DNA of 54,461 bases, from the NCBI GenBank assembly GCA_903844635.1, contig CAIMUF010000021.1, positions 1 to 54,461 on the forward strand, in the 5' to 3' direction. Numbering within the stretch: position 1 is the stretch's first letter; each line of letters starts with the position of its first letter. Below, piece after piece: positions 17,227 to 25,395 of the stretch. Below the pieces are notes generated by a model, which had not been told where the DNA came from, did no database searches, and worked only from the letters and a program-made list of their open reading frames with translations. Origin of the DNA: an uncultured Sulfuricurvum sp. Lineage in GTDB: Bacteria; Campylobacterota; Campylobacteria; Campylobacterales; Sulfurimonadaceae. The position numbers and the translations under genes are program-made.

Positions 17227-17559
17227 TTAAATTAATGCGTCAATCCGACCTTCCAATTCTCGTATTTTATTTTGAAGGCGATCGGTATCGATTCGGTGTT
17301 TTGAGTTACGCTGCTTAAGCATTTTGACTTCATTACGTAAATTATTAAGTTCTTCACTAAGAATATCTACATTTCCTAATGCTCGTTGAAGTTGAATTTG
17401 ATATTTTCGAATCAAAATCTCTGCTTCTTTGAGTGTCAGTTTCATCATTTCACTGGTGCGCTGTTCTTTGACGGTAATGCTTCGAAAATAAAACATTTTG
17501 ACTAAGAAAACAAGAGCTCCCAATGAAACTATTGTAAGAAGTGACCACTCTAAAAACAT
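17227..17559 (-). CDS. Small single-pass membrane protein with a coiled coil
   Basis: 110 residues. One N-terminal membrane helix (about 3-25), then a long charged helix with heptad-like spacing (about 35-108). No known motif; the layout recalls small scaffold or division-associated proteins but nothing specific supports that. Sits 3 bases after rpiB and before the repeat/apt, in the housekeeping operon. Function unknown. Confidence 0.65.
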   Translation of the reverse strand: MFLEWSLLTIVSLGALVFLVKMFYFRSITVKEQRTSEMMKLTLKEAEILIRKYQIQLQRALGNVDILSEELNNLRNEVKMLKQRNSKHRIDTDRLQNKIRELEGRIDALI

Positions 17560-17562
17560 TAT

Positions 17563-18000
17563 TTATCCCTTAATGGCTTCGATTTTATCTACGCGGCCAC
17601 AATGGCGACCACCTTCAAATGTCCCAGCAATCCATGCATCTAATATGGATTCTGCAACACCCTGACCAACGATACGTTCACCAAAACACAGTACATTAGC
17701 ATCATTATGCCCACGCGCAACTTTGGCGGTGTAGGCATCATGGCACAGCGCCGCACGAATGCCGTGAAAACGGTTAGCAGCCATTGACATACCGATACCT
17801 GAACCACAGATCAAAATCCCTTGAGACACAGTATCGGATAAAACATGTTCACATACTTTTACTGCATAGTCAGGATAATCAACACGTTCTTTATCAAATG
17901 GGCCAAGATCAATGACTTCATGCCCTTTTTGACGAAGGAGTTCAACCGTAAAGTTTTTAAGTTCAATCCCAGCATGGTCTGTTGCGATGTAAAATTTCAT
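17563..18000 (-). CDS. rpiB: Ribose-5-phosphate isomerase B
   Basis: 145 residues from ATG 18000 with AAGGGA upstream; the 16 codons before it in the open frame overlap the M50 gene and are not family-like. Interconverts ribose-5-P and ribulose-5-P. The hallmarks D-H-A-G, ICGSGIGMSMAANR, with the catalytic Cys in C-G-S-G, and the later HDAYTAKVARGHNDANVL are all present. Ends three bases before the coiled-coil gene. Confidence 0.95.
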   Translation of the reverse strand: MKFYIATDHAGIELKNFTVELLRQKGHEVIDLGPFDKERVDYPDYAVKVCEHVLSDTVSQGILICGSGIGMSMAANRFHGIRAALCHDAYTAKVARGHNDANVLCFGERIVGQGVAESILDAWIAGTFEGGRHCGRVDKIEAIKG

Positions 18001-18008
18001 TTTTTCCC

Positions 18009-18674
18009 TTAACTTAGTAATAGTTGCAATAATGTTTGAGTTGGCCATACCAAAAGAGGTATTTTTAATGGCGTCATTAATATGATGATGATAACAATCA
18101 TTCCATAAGGTTCGGCTTTAGCAAAGAATTCTGCCACCTTATAAATTTTAAATTTTAATGCGACATAGCTAACAAAATGAGATCCGTCAAATCCAGGAAT
18201 TGGCAATAGATTCAACACCGCAAGGACAACATTGATTTGAACCAATGACCATGCAAGTAAGATAAAGAAACTGTCTTTTGTCTCCGGTGTATACATGGTG
18301 GTCAAAATAACTGAAAAGAGTGTTGCCATAAAAAGATTATAAGCAATTCCAGCCAAACTAACTTGCATCGCAGCAGTATAGCCGCCATTACGAATAACGG
18401 TTTGCATATTAACCGGAACGGGTTTTGCCCACCCAAATAAAAATCCGGTAGTACCAAATAAAAGTACAGGCAAATAATACGTCATAAGTGGGACAAAAAT
18501 AGAGCCCATTGGATCAATATGAACCAGGGGGTTAATACTAAGACGTCCAGCACTTTTTGCTGTGTGATCGCCATATTTATACGCAACCCAACCATGCATG
18601 ATCTCATGACCAATAATAGCGATTAATAACGCTATGATTGAAGCTAGAATAGGTAAAAAATCAGTAGAGTTCAT
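18009..18674 (-). CDS. Site-2-protease-like membrane metalloprotease (M50 family)
   Basis: 221 residues from ATG 18674; the longer frame begins only with TTG. Five to six membrane helices. The zinc motif is H-E-I-M-H in the first helices (GHEIMHGWVAYKYGD), and the third ligand motif appears as N-L-L-P-I-P-G-F-D-G-S near residue 155. These compact rhomboid-like-fold M50B proteases cleave membrane-bound substrates; the target is unknown. Start overlaps the lepB stop by 14 bases, and rpiB follows after 8. Confidence 0.88.
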   Translation of the reverse strand: MNSTDFLPILASIIALLIAIIGHEIMHGWVAYKYGDHTAKSAGRLSINPLVHIDPMGSIFVPLMTYYLPVLLFGTTGFLFGWAKPVPVNMQTVIRNGGYTAAMQVSLAGIAYNLFMATLFSVILTTMYTPETKDSFFILLAWSLVQINVVLAVLNLLPIPGFDGSHFVSYVALKFKIYKVAEFFAKAEPYGMIVIIIILMTPLKIPLLVWPTQTLLQLLLS

Positions 18675-19479
18675 TATCGTTTGCGTCTTCAATGACTCGT
18701 TGATCTTGTGCCCGTTTTAAAATATTACCTTGTTCCAAATCATGAGGTGTTTTACCGATACGGTCCCATCTTACTTTATAATCATCATCGATACTAAAAT
18801 AGACGAACCACGGTGTTCCCTCAATAAGACCATACGGAACTGCTCCCCAAAAACGGCTGTCATTGGAGTGGTCACGGTTATCTCCCATCATAAAGTATTG
18901 TCCATCAGGAACAACGATATGGGTTGTATTAAATATTTCTGCAGGATATATACCATTATCGATGACATGATCATCATGATGAATTCCTTCATGCTCTAAT
19001 GTATAGGGATCTTTTATCCAAAGTTTGCCATCTATATCAACAAGCTCATAATTGGCAAACATTTTTCGTGCGTATTCATTACCTTCATGCGGATGCAGAT
19101 AAAGAATTTTATCTACCAAAAATAGTTCATCACCCGGTAATCCAACACATCTCTTGACGTAGTGCATTTTTGTATCATTAGGATAGCGAAAAATAACAAT
19201 GTCACCACGAGAAGGAGTGTCACCGTCCAAAATGTGTCCATCTGTCCCAGGAATAAGAGGGATTTCGAGAAAAGGGATGTGTGGAGTAGAAATACCATAA
19301 GCAAACTTTTTCGCAAATAGATGATCACCGATCAGAAGTGAATCTTTCATGGAACCACTTGGAATTTTAAAGGCTTGTGCAATAAAAAAGATGACAAACA
19401 ATACGATAATAATCGTCCCTGTCCATGAGTTAGAAAATTTATAGGCACTGTGAAGACCGTTCATTACTTTTGTTTTCAT
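18661..19479 (-). CDS. lepB: Signal peptidase I
   Basis: 272 residues. One N-terminal membrane anchor (about 21-37), then the catalytic Ser43 in P-S-G-S-M-K, the general-base Lys in H-Y-V-K-R-C-V-G-L-P-G-D, and the box GDNRDHSNDSR. Removes signal peptides on the outer face of the inner membrane. A loop of about 70 residues between the Lys box and GDNR is longer than minimal versions. folD ends immediately before its start with no gap. Confidence 0.95.
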   Translation of the reverse strand: MKTKVMNGLHSAYKFSNSWTGTIIIVLFVIFFIAQAFKIPSGSMKDSLLIGDHLFAKKFAYGISTPHIPFLEIPLIPGTDGHILDGDTPSRGDIVIFRYPNDTKMHYVKRCVGLPGDELFLVDKILYLHPHEGNEYARKMFANYELVDIDGKLWIKDPYTLEHEGIHHDDHVIDNGIYPAEIFNTTHIVVPDGQYFMMGDNRDHSNDSRFWGAVPYGLIEGTPWFVYFSIDDDYKVRWDRIGKTPHDLEQGNILKRAQDQRVIEDANDNELY

Positions 19480-20334
19480 TTAAACTTCTTCTCCGTGATT
19501 TTGGGCTGCTTTAAGAGTATTAGAGAGGAGCATTGCGATAGTCATAGGTCCAACTCCGCCTGGAACTGGAGTGATATACGATGTTTTTGGAGCAACCGTA
19601 TCGAAGTTGACATCACCGACTAATCGACCGTCCTCTGTTCGATTGATCCCAATATCAACAACAACACACCCTTCGCTTACCATATCTTCACCTATAAGAT
19701 TGATCACACCTGCACCCACAAAAAGCATATCTGCTCCAAGGGTGTGAGCACGTAAGTCTTTGGTATGGATATGCGTGATGGTGACGGTTGCATTGGCGTT
19801 GAGCAGTAGTGCAGCCATCGGCTTCCCGACGATATTGGATGCACCGACGATTACTGCATTTTTTCCCTTAGGATCAATGCTGTACTCACTTAGAAGTTCC
19901 ATAACACCCAATGGAGTACAAGGGACGAATCCATCGAGTCCTGTAGCTAAACGTCCGACATTAAAAGGGTGGAAACCATCAACATCTTTAGACGGTGCAA
20001 CAACCTCAAGAATCTTAGTGGTATCTATATGAGCTGGAAGAGGAAGCTGGATTAAAATACCATCAATATTGGGATTTAGGTTCATCATTTCAATGGTTTT
20101 AATGATGGCTTCTTGGGAAATATCATCGGGCATTTCATGGGTTACCGAATAAAAACCTGCACGATCGCACGCTTTTTTCTTCATGCCGACATAAGCTTGG
20201 CTTGCTGGATCATGACCGACCAAAATTACCGCTAAACCAGGTACGCGTCCAGTCGTTTTCTTGAACTCTTTGGCTTCGAATGAAACCTTTTCTTCGATTT
20301 TTTTGGCGAGGGTTTTACCATCAAGTAGTTGCAT
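19480..20334 (-). CDS. folD: Bifunctional methylene-THF dehydrogenase/cyclohydrolase
   Basis: 284 residues. Interconverts methylene-, methenyl- and formyl-tetrahydrofolate for purine and fMet synthesis. The substrate/catalytic motif Y-V-x-x-K-x-K-A is seen as Y-V-G-M-K-K-K-A, with VDGFHPFNVGRL, PCTPLGV, the NADP loop V-G-A-S-N-I-V-G-K-P and PVPGGVGPMTIAMLL. First gene of the long minus-strand run; a TATCAT at 20362-20367 could be its -10, overlapping a TATGAT (20361-20366) facing the divergent cytochrome gene. Confidence 0.96.
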   Translation of the reverse strand: MQLLDGKTLAKKIEEKVSFEAKEFKKTTGRVPGLAVILVGHDPASQAYVGMKKKACDRAGFYSVTHEMPDDISQEAIIKTIEMMNLNPNIDGILIQLPLPAHIDTTKILEVVAPSKDVDGFHPFNVGRLATGLDGFVPCTPLGVMELLSEYSIDPKGKNAVIVGASNIVGKPMAALLLNANATVTITHIHTKDLRAHTLGADMLFVGAGVINLIGEDMVSEGCVVVDIGINRTEDGRLVGDVNFDTVAPKTSYITPVPGGVGPMTIAMLLSNTLKAAQNHGEEV

Positions 20335-20402
20335 TTAATCACCGTAAAATAGTTTTTGGGTATGATACCGATAAATAACTAACAGTTGGTTAAAGGGGCA
20401 GT

Positions 20403-20765
20403 TTGAAAGTATTATTGATTTTATTCATAGCCCTGCAAGTCTACGGTACTACCTCGTTTATCACTAAAGAAGAGTATGCCTCAGGTCTTTATCACAACCC
20501 TAGAGGCATTGGATGCCAAATGTGTCACGGTGAACTAGGTGAAGGTCGAAAAATTGCTGCTTATAAAGAAAAAGGTGAACAAAAAGTATTTCAAGGTACT
20601 CCAATCAACCATATCCCGTTTTCAGAATTTTATCATCATGTAAACAGTAAAATTGTGGGGATGCCTCGTTATTATCTTACCGATACTGAAATTCAGATTC
20701 TTTATTATTATCTCCATCGTGAAGAGTTTCGACGTGCCGCTTCAAAACATATTAACGCTAAATAA
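20403..20765 (+). CDS. Small periplasmic cytochrome c
   Basis: 120 residues starting at TTG 20403 behind AAAGGGG. A short hydrophobic signal peptide (about 1-16) is followed by one haem c site C-Q-M-C-H at about residues 38-42. A Met ligand candidate is in GMPRYYLTDTEI, a common pattern for the axial Met and final helix of class I cytochromes. Probably a periplasmic electron carrier; partner unknown. Divergent from folD. The next gene probably starts inside its 3' end. Confidence 0.82.
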   Translation: MKVLLILFIALQVYGTTSFITKEEYASGLYHNPRGIGCQMCHGELGEGRKIAAYKEKGEQKVFQGTPINHIPFSEFYHHVNSKIVGMPRYYLTDTEIQILYYYLHREEFRRAASKHINAK

Positions 20766-21666
20766 TCTCGTAGAGAAAAGAGATTTAGAAGCACTAAAAC
20801 AACTTGTATTTCCCGTTTATCGGAATCAAAACCATACATTAACTTTTCGAAGTGCACTGATGGTTTCGACCCATAATGTGAAACATTTGATGAAAATACC
20901 CACATTAAACGCTGAGTGTCTGATATTAAACCTCGAAGATGGAGTAAGTCCTGAGGAGAAACCGTATGCGCTGGTTTTATGTGCTTTAGCCCTTGCCTCG
21001 AATCCTGTGATTGATAAAAAGATAGTCGTTCGAGTCAATGCTTTGGATGAAGGTGGTGTTGAAGAAATTATATACCTCAATGCTTTTATGCCAGATGCTA
21101 TTCGCATTCCAAAAATTCGAAGTGTTGAAGATGTCAAGCGTGCCTTGGAGCTTATCGACGAGGGAATTGAAGTCCATCTCTCTATTGAGACCAAAGAAGC
21201 ATGGTTACATTTAGGAGAATTGGCGATTAGTCCACGTATCAAAGCCTATTATCTTGGAATTTTAGACCTTTTTGCTGATTTGGGACTTTCACAAGGTTTA
21301 TTTACACCCGATAATCCAATGACTCATTATATTCTCTCCCATTTTTTGATTACCACTCGCGCCTGTGGTGTGAAGCCTGTTTCTTTTGTTTATCAAGAGT
21401 ATAAAAATAGCGATGGATTACGTCGTTGGCTAGAGTTGGAGAAAACCATGGGATTTAATGCCAAAGGTTGTATTTCACCGTCTCAAGTGGAGCTAATAGA
21501 TGAAACTTTTGACAGCAGTGAATTTGAGCTTGCTCGAGCATGCGAGATTATTCGACTGTTTGAAGAATATGCTTCCCGTGGGATTACAGGCTTTGTCGAT
21601 GAGCGATATGGATTTATTGACGAGCCGATTTATAAAGGTGCGTTGGCGGTGATTAATAACCGCTAA
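20734..21666 (+). CDS. HpcH/HpaI aldolase, CitE-like protein
   Basis: About 310 residues. The pattern R-S-A-L-M-V-S, then C-L-I-L-N-L-E-D-G-V-S-P-E-E-K, R-V-N-A-L-D, P-K-I-R-S-V-E-D-V and the I-E-T-K-E-A-W segment match CitE-like members of the HpcH/HpaI aldolase family (malyl/citramalyl-CoA lyase relatives). The Mg-binding Glu/Asp appear kept (LED; IETK; then LGILDLFADLGL). The start is uncertain: GTG 20734, with GAAGAG upstream, gives a sensible N-terminus and overlaps the cytochrome gene by 32 bases; ATG 20860 would cut off conserved residues. The exact reaction cannot be named. Ends 14 bases into the convergent TonB-like gene. Confidence 0.75.
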   Translation: MPLQNILTLNNLVEKRDLEALKQLVFPVYRNQNHTLTFRSALMVSTHNVKHLMKIPTLNAECLILNLEDGVSPEEKPYALVLCALALASNPVIDKKIVVRVNALDEGGVEEIIYLNAFMPDAIRIPKIRSVEDVKRALELIDEGIEVHLSIETKEAWLHLGELAISPRIKAYYLGILDLFADLGLSQGLFTPDNPMTHYILSHFLITTRACGVKPVSFVYQEYKNSDGLRRWLELEKTMGFNAKGCISPSQVELIDETFDSSEFELARACEIIRLFEEYASRGITGFVDERYGFIDEPIYKGALAVINNR

Positions 21667-22507
21667 GGTTATACCAAACACGATAACGAATGTACGTTTT
21701 TTGTGCAGGTCTTGGGTATTTTGAGTAAGCCAGCTCAATGGTCTCTTTTGTTGTGTCATCTAAAATCGCGAAACGGCTATTTTTCAAATAGCGAATATCA
21801 GAAATACTTCCGTCGGGATAAAGATAAAACTCGATTGTATTGGTCTCATCAACACGAAGATTATCAGGAATACGGGATCGCCCATATCGATCCAGTACAG
21901 CTTGTGTTATCCGCCGCATTGCCTCTTGATTATCCAGAATATATTTTTGTTCACCCTCAGACAACTCACCAAATTTGTCTCCATAGAGTTTTTTAACACT
22001 ATCATTAATTTTGATACTGGATTTTGAAGAAGATTTGACTTCAGGATCAGCTTGAGAGAGAATGTCATAGAGCCCTTTTGGTTGTTGCTTACGCTCTATA
22101 GCGGCTACTTCTTTAGCAACATGTCTCTCGAACGCTTTTTTAGGTTCAATAGGGGCTGCTTCTTGCACAGGAAGTGTTGGCTGAACCGCTGTTGTAGTTT
22201 GTTTCGGAACCATTTTTTGCTGCTTCGGGCTTGGATTTTTGAGCTGTTCCCCTTTTGGCATTGGACGAGCTTTGGTGATTTTTGGAATTTTATTTTTTAC
22301 TAACGCCTCTTTAGCTGCCATGGGCTGTTCTTTTAGCGAGAGTTTAAATCGTGATTCACTTGCCTTTTCATCTTTCGGAGGAAGTGGAGGGACAGGGGAT
22401 ATTTTTTCTATAAATGCTAGCAAGAGAACAACGATGATATGCACCATTACAGCGATAAGTAATGCATAAAGAGAAAAAGAGGGACGCTGCTGCAATGAAA
22501 TATCCAA
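21653..22507 (-). CDS. TonB-family energy transducer-like protein
   Basis: About 284 residues. One N-terminal membrane helix, then a long Pro/Lys/Gln-rich linker (about 50-150) typical of TonB, and a C-terminal domain with V-D-E-T-N-T-I-E-F-Y-L-Y-P-D-G-S-I-S-D-I and a Y-P-R-P final strand (TonB/TolA-like). It would span the periplasm, coupling ExbBD energy to outer-membrane transport, or serve in a TolA-like role; no exbB/D is adjacent. The open frame reaches 22597, but a minus-strand TATAAT at 22530-22535 argues for TTG 22507 (or TTG 22495) as start. Confidence 0.75.
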   Translation of the reverse strand: MDISLQQRPSFSLYALLIAVMVHIIVVLLLAFIEKISPVPPLPPKDEKASESRFKLSLKEQPMAAKEALVKNKIPKITKARPMPKGEQLKNPSPKQQKMVPKQTTTAVQPTLPVQEAAPIEPKKAFERHVAKEVAAIERKQQPKGLYDILSQADPEVKSSSKSSIKINDSVKKLYGDKFGELSEGEQKYILDNQEAMRRITQAVLDRYGRSRIPDNLRVDETNTIEFYLYPDGSISDIRYLKNSRFAILDDTTKETIELAYSKYPRPAQKTYIRYRVWYNLSGY

Positions 22508-22529
22508 ACATAGTGTGTAAATTGTGGGA

Positions 22530-22535
22530 ATTATA
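22530..22535 (-). promoter_or_regulatory. Candidate -10 box of the TonB-like gene
   Basis: TATAAT on the minus strand, 22 bases before TTG 22507. Its presence inside the longest open frame is the reason for preferring the shorter TonB-like product. Confidence 0.4.
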
Positions 22536-22582
22536 GCTAAATCATTGTAAACGACCTTATACCGGGTTAATAGAGGTGTGGT

Positions 22583-22588
22583 TATAAT
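22583..22588 (+). promoter_or_regulatory. Candidate -10 box of hemL
   Basis: TATAAT 29 bases before the hemL ATG, followed by an AAGGA ribosome site. No clear -35. Confidence 0.5.
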
Positions 22589-22617
22589 ATGAATCATTCA
22601 AATAAGGATAGATATTT

Positions 22618-23901
22618 ATGACTATTAATCATTCGCAAGAAGCATTTATAAAGGCGCAAGAACTCATTCCTGGAGGTGTAAATTCACCTGTTCGTGCATT
22701 CAAAAGCGTTGGAGGTATTCCTCGTTTTATCGCCAGTGGTGAGGGTGCATATCTCATTGATATTGATGAAAATCGGTACGTTGATTATGTTCAAAGCTGG
22801 GGTCCATTGATTTTTGGACATCGTGATGAAAGTATCGAAAATGCTGTCATTGAAGCAGTAAAACACGGACTGAGTTTCGGTGCACCCACTGAAGCGGAGA
22901 GTGATTTAGCAGAGTTGATTATATCTATTTACGATTCCATCGAAAAAATTCGTTTTGTTAGCAGTGGAACGGAATCTGTTATGAGTGCAATTCGCCTTGC
23001 TCGTGGATTCATGCTTCGTGATGATATTATTAAATTTACCGGATGTTACCATGGTCACAGTGATGCTTTACTTGTCCAAGCGGGTTCAGGTGCAGCGACA
23101 TTTGGAACACCAAGCTCACCAGGTGTACCAGCTGATTTTACGAAACATACACTTTTGGCTGAATACAATAATATTGAAAGCGTGCGTCAATGCTTTATGG
23201 ATAGTCCTGGTATTGCATGTGTTATTATTGAACCTATTGCAGGCAATATGGGACTCGTACCTGCGGATAAAGATTTTCTCGCCCAACTGCGTGCGGTATG
23301 TGACGAGTACGGTGCATTGCTGATTTTTGATGAAGTAATGAGCGGATTTCGTGCGTGCTTACATGGTGCAGAGAGTATCACTGGAACCAAACCTGATTTG
23401 GTAACACTGGGTAAGGTTATCGGTGGCGGCATGCCTGTTGGGGCTTTTGGCGGTCGTCGTGATATTATGGCACACCTTTCACCAGAGGGTGGAGTGTATC
23501 AAGCTGGAACGCTGAGCGGTAATCCTGTAGCCATGGCAGCAGGATTGGCATCCATTCGTAAGATCAAACAAAATGCTCGTTTATACGGAATTCTTGAAGC
23601 GAGAGCAAAGCGTCTGATGCAAGGGTTTAATGATGCAGCGCATAAATACAATATCGGATTACAAACCGATGTTCGCGGATCGATGTTTGGGTTTTTCTTT
23701 TCGGATGAGCCTGTCCATAATTTTGCCGATGCTCTAAAAAGTGATACGTCACGATTCGCCCGTTTTCATTCTGCTATGCTGGATGCAGGGTTTTATTTTG
23801 CGTGTTCACAGTTTGAAACAGGGTTTATTTGTACAGCGATTACGGATACAATGATTGAAGAGACGATTGCTGCGGCAGAGTCGATATTTGGAGCATTATA
23901 A
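22618..23901 (+). CDS. hemL: Glutamate-1-semialdehyde 2,1-aminomutase
   Basis: 427 residues. Makes 5-aminolevulinate in the C5 haem pathway with PLP. Start region [10 protein letters not shown], then [16 protein letters not shown], the PLP lysine motif [16 protein letters not shown] and Q-A-G-T-L-S-G-N-P are all intact and the length is normal. Own promoter likely at 22583; the AtpI-like gene begins one base after the stop. Confidence 0.97.
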   Translation: MTINHSQEAFIKAQELIPGGVNSPVRAFKSVGGIPRFIASGEGAYLIDIDENRYVDYVQSWGPLIFGHRDESIENAVIEAVKHGLSFGAPTEAESDLAELIISIYDSIEKIRFVSSGTESVMSAIRLARGFMLRDDIIKFTGCYHGHSDALLVQAGSGAATFGTPSSPGVPADFTKHTLLAEYNNIESVRQCFMDSPGIACVIIEPIAGNMGLVPADKDFLAQLRAVCDEYGALLIFDEVMSGFRACLHGAESITGTKPDLVTLGKVIGGGMPVGAFGGRRDIMAHLSPEGGVYQAGTLSGNPVAMAAGLASIRKIKQNARLYGILEARAKRLMQGFNDAAHKYNIGLQTDVRGSMFGFFFSDEPVHNFADALKSDTSRFARFHSAMLDAGFYFACSQFETGFICTAITDTMIEETIAAAESIFGAL

Positions 23902-23902
23902 T

Positions 23903-24205
23903 ATGGAAACTGAAGAACATAAACCACGAATAAAACCAATCATTGAAGGAGCGGAGAGTTTATCGCTTGGGATTTCAATGGTGGTTGCTGTCTTAATCGG
24001 TGTGGGAATAGGGCTGGGGCTGAAAAAGCTCACGGGTATCACATGGCTCTTATGGGTTGGGGTTGTAATCGGTATTGGCGCAGCATTTTTAAATGTCTAT
24101 AAAGCTTATAGTAAACAATACAAAGAGTTTGAAAAAATGGCAAAAGACCCTCGTTACAATATGGGTAAATCTCAAAAAGATGATGACGATGATGACGAAG
24201 ATTAA
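23903..24205 (+). CDS. AtpI/AtpZ-like small membrane protein
   Basis: 100 residues from ATG 23903, one base after hemL. Two membrane helices (about 22-42 and 50-68) joined by a short L-K-K-L-T-G-I-T turn, as in the AtpI-type F0F1 assembly proteins with N-terminal polar and C-terminal charged tails. The tail ends in eight consecutive acidic residues coded by GAT/GAC repeats, the same bases from which the next gene starts in another frame. No ATP synthase genes are in the window, so the link to ATP synthase rests on family resemblance. Confidence 0.7.
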   Translation: METEEHKPRIKPIIEGAESLSLGISMVVAVLIGVGIGLGLKKLTGITWLLWVGVVIGIGAAFLNVYKAYSKQYKEFEKMAKDPRYNMGKSQKDDDDDDED

Positions 24206-24692
24206 AAGAACGGCCATTTTTTTAATCGTTTTACAAACGGCAGTAGCTCTATTACTCTTTATTTCGAAAGCAGTTTTTGCAAGCTTTGAGGTTGCGCTTC
24301 TTTCAGGAGCGGTGATTATCATGGGATCGTTGTACGCATATCGTAATATGATTCGGACACGAACGCTTGGTGTAGAGATTGAGGATAACAAAGACATCAT
24401 CGATATGATGGATGATCCTTACGACTTGTACGAAGAAGAACGACAAGACGAAGTACAAGATATAAAAGAGCTAATTAAAGAAGAAAAAGCGAAACAGAAG
24501 CAAAATATTATTGAAAATACCACTAAAAATTCAGCTGCATGGGTTTCGGTTTATCGATTACTACCGTATGCGTTTTTAGTATTAGGCTTTCTCGGACTTC
24601 AAAATAATCACTCATTGATACTTCTCCCCTATATGACAGGCTTAGGTGTTGGTATGATTACTGGATATCTCTTGGCAAAAGAGTGGTTTTAG
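24180..24692 (+). CDS. Membrane protein, AtpI-neighbour, unknown function
   Basis: About 170 residues. Two helices near the N-terminus (about 10-50), an acidic/basic helical cytoplasmic segment (about 65-110), and two more helices at the end. The start lies in the GAT/GAC run of the upstream gene, which in this frame offers ATGs at 24180, 24183, 24189 and 24192; no Shine-Dalgarno decides between them, so translation is probably coupled. Overlap is 14-26 bases. Not recognised; context with the AtpI-like protein suggests a membrane complex, but that is only inference. Confidence 0.6.
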   Translation: MMTMMTKIKRTAIFLIVLQTAVALLLFISKAVFASFEVALLSGAVIIMGSLYAYRNMIRTRTLGVEIEDNKDIIDMMDDPYDLYEEERQDEVQDIKELIKEEKAKQKQNIIENTTKNSAAWVSVYRLLPYAFLVLGFLGLQNNHSLILLPYMTGLGVGMITGYLLAKEWF

Positions 24693-24708
24693 CAATTAAA
24701 AGCTAAAA

Positions 24709-25395
24709 CTACGTTGTAATCATCGGAATATTGATGGTTATTTTCGTCTCTTTTATATCGATAGAGAGATGATTTTCTTCAGCGAGATGGGTGAGGTCAG
24801 CGATGTATTTACGGTTCATAACAGGGGCTGAGAGTTCAATGGCGAAAAGTGAATATTTAACATTCTCAAATTTAACGTGTTCACCAACCCTAAAATAAAG
24901 TCGTGTCAATATACTCATATTATCTGTAAACGATTGATAGATTTTATTGAGTAATTTGATAAAATATTCTGCATGCAGACGTATTTCAGGCAAAGTAGGG
25001 TCAAGTTCTTTGGGATAGCGAATCGTACTGCCTATCGAGTTGGAACTGATACACAAATCAATCAATGTATAGATGTTGATTAACTGACCTTCAGGTTTTT
25101 GCTTGGCAAAATTAAAAGAGGGGAGTTGATAGAGTCGTATACCTATTTGTTCTTCATCTTCGTATCCTATGGTAATACCGAAAAATTTAAAACGTCCAAA
25201 TTCAAGATCTAAAAAGGTTGTTTTGAATCCAAAAGATGAGCTTGCGTAAGTAGTGGCTATTTCATAAAGAACAGAAGCTTCAACCGCACCAAGTACGTAT
25301 TGAGCTTCCGTATTGAGAGAGAGTATTTTACCATTCGAACTAAAAAGAACAAAGGGGTTGAAGTCGAATTCAATCCACTGTTGATCGAATGTCAT
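24709..25395 (-). CDS. PAS-like protein coupled to rpoD, unknown function
   Basis: 228 residues, soluble. The start (I-E-F-D-F-N-P-F-V-L-F-S-S-N-G-K-I-L-S-L-N-T-E-A) reads like a PAS fold in which a sensor residue list is followed by L-N-x-E-A. The second half has an HxxYFxxLLNxIYQ helix and a beta-rich end (KYSLFAIELS, ETKITINIPM) that could be a degenerate kinase ATPase-like fold, but no N/G boxes remain. Its ATG overlaps the rpoD stop by one base (TGATG), a tight coupling to the housekeeping sigma factor. Function unknown. Confidence 0.6.
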   Translation of the reverse strand: MTFDQQWIEFDFNPFVLFSSNGKILSLNTEAQYVLGAVEASVLYEIATTYASSSFGFKTTFLDLEFGRFKFFGITIGYEDEEQIGIRLYQLPSFNFAKQKPEGQLINIYTLIDLCISSNSIGSTIRYPKELDPTLPEIRLHAEYFIKLLNKIYQSFTDNMSILTRLYFRVGEHVKFENVKYSLFAIELSAPVMNRKYIADLTHLAEENHLSIDIKETKITINIPMITT

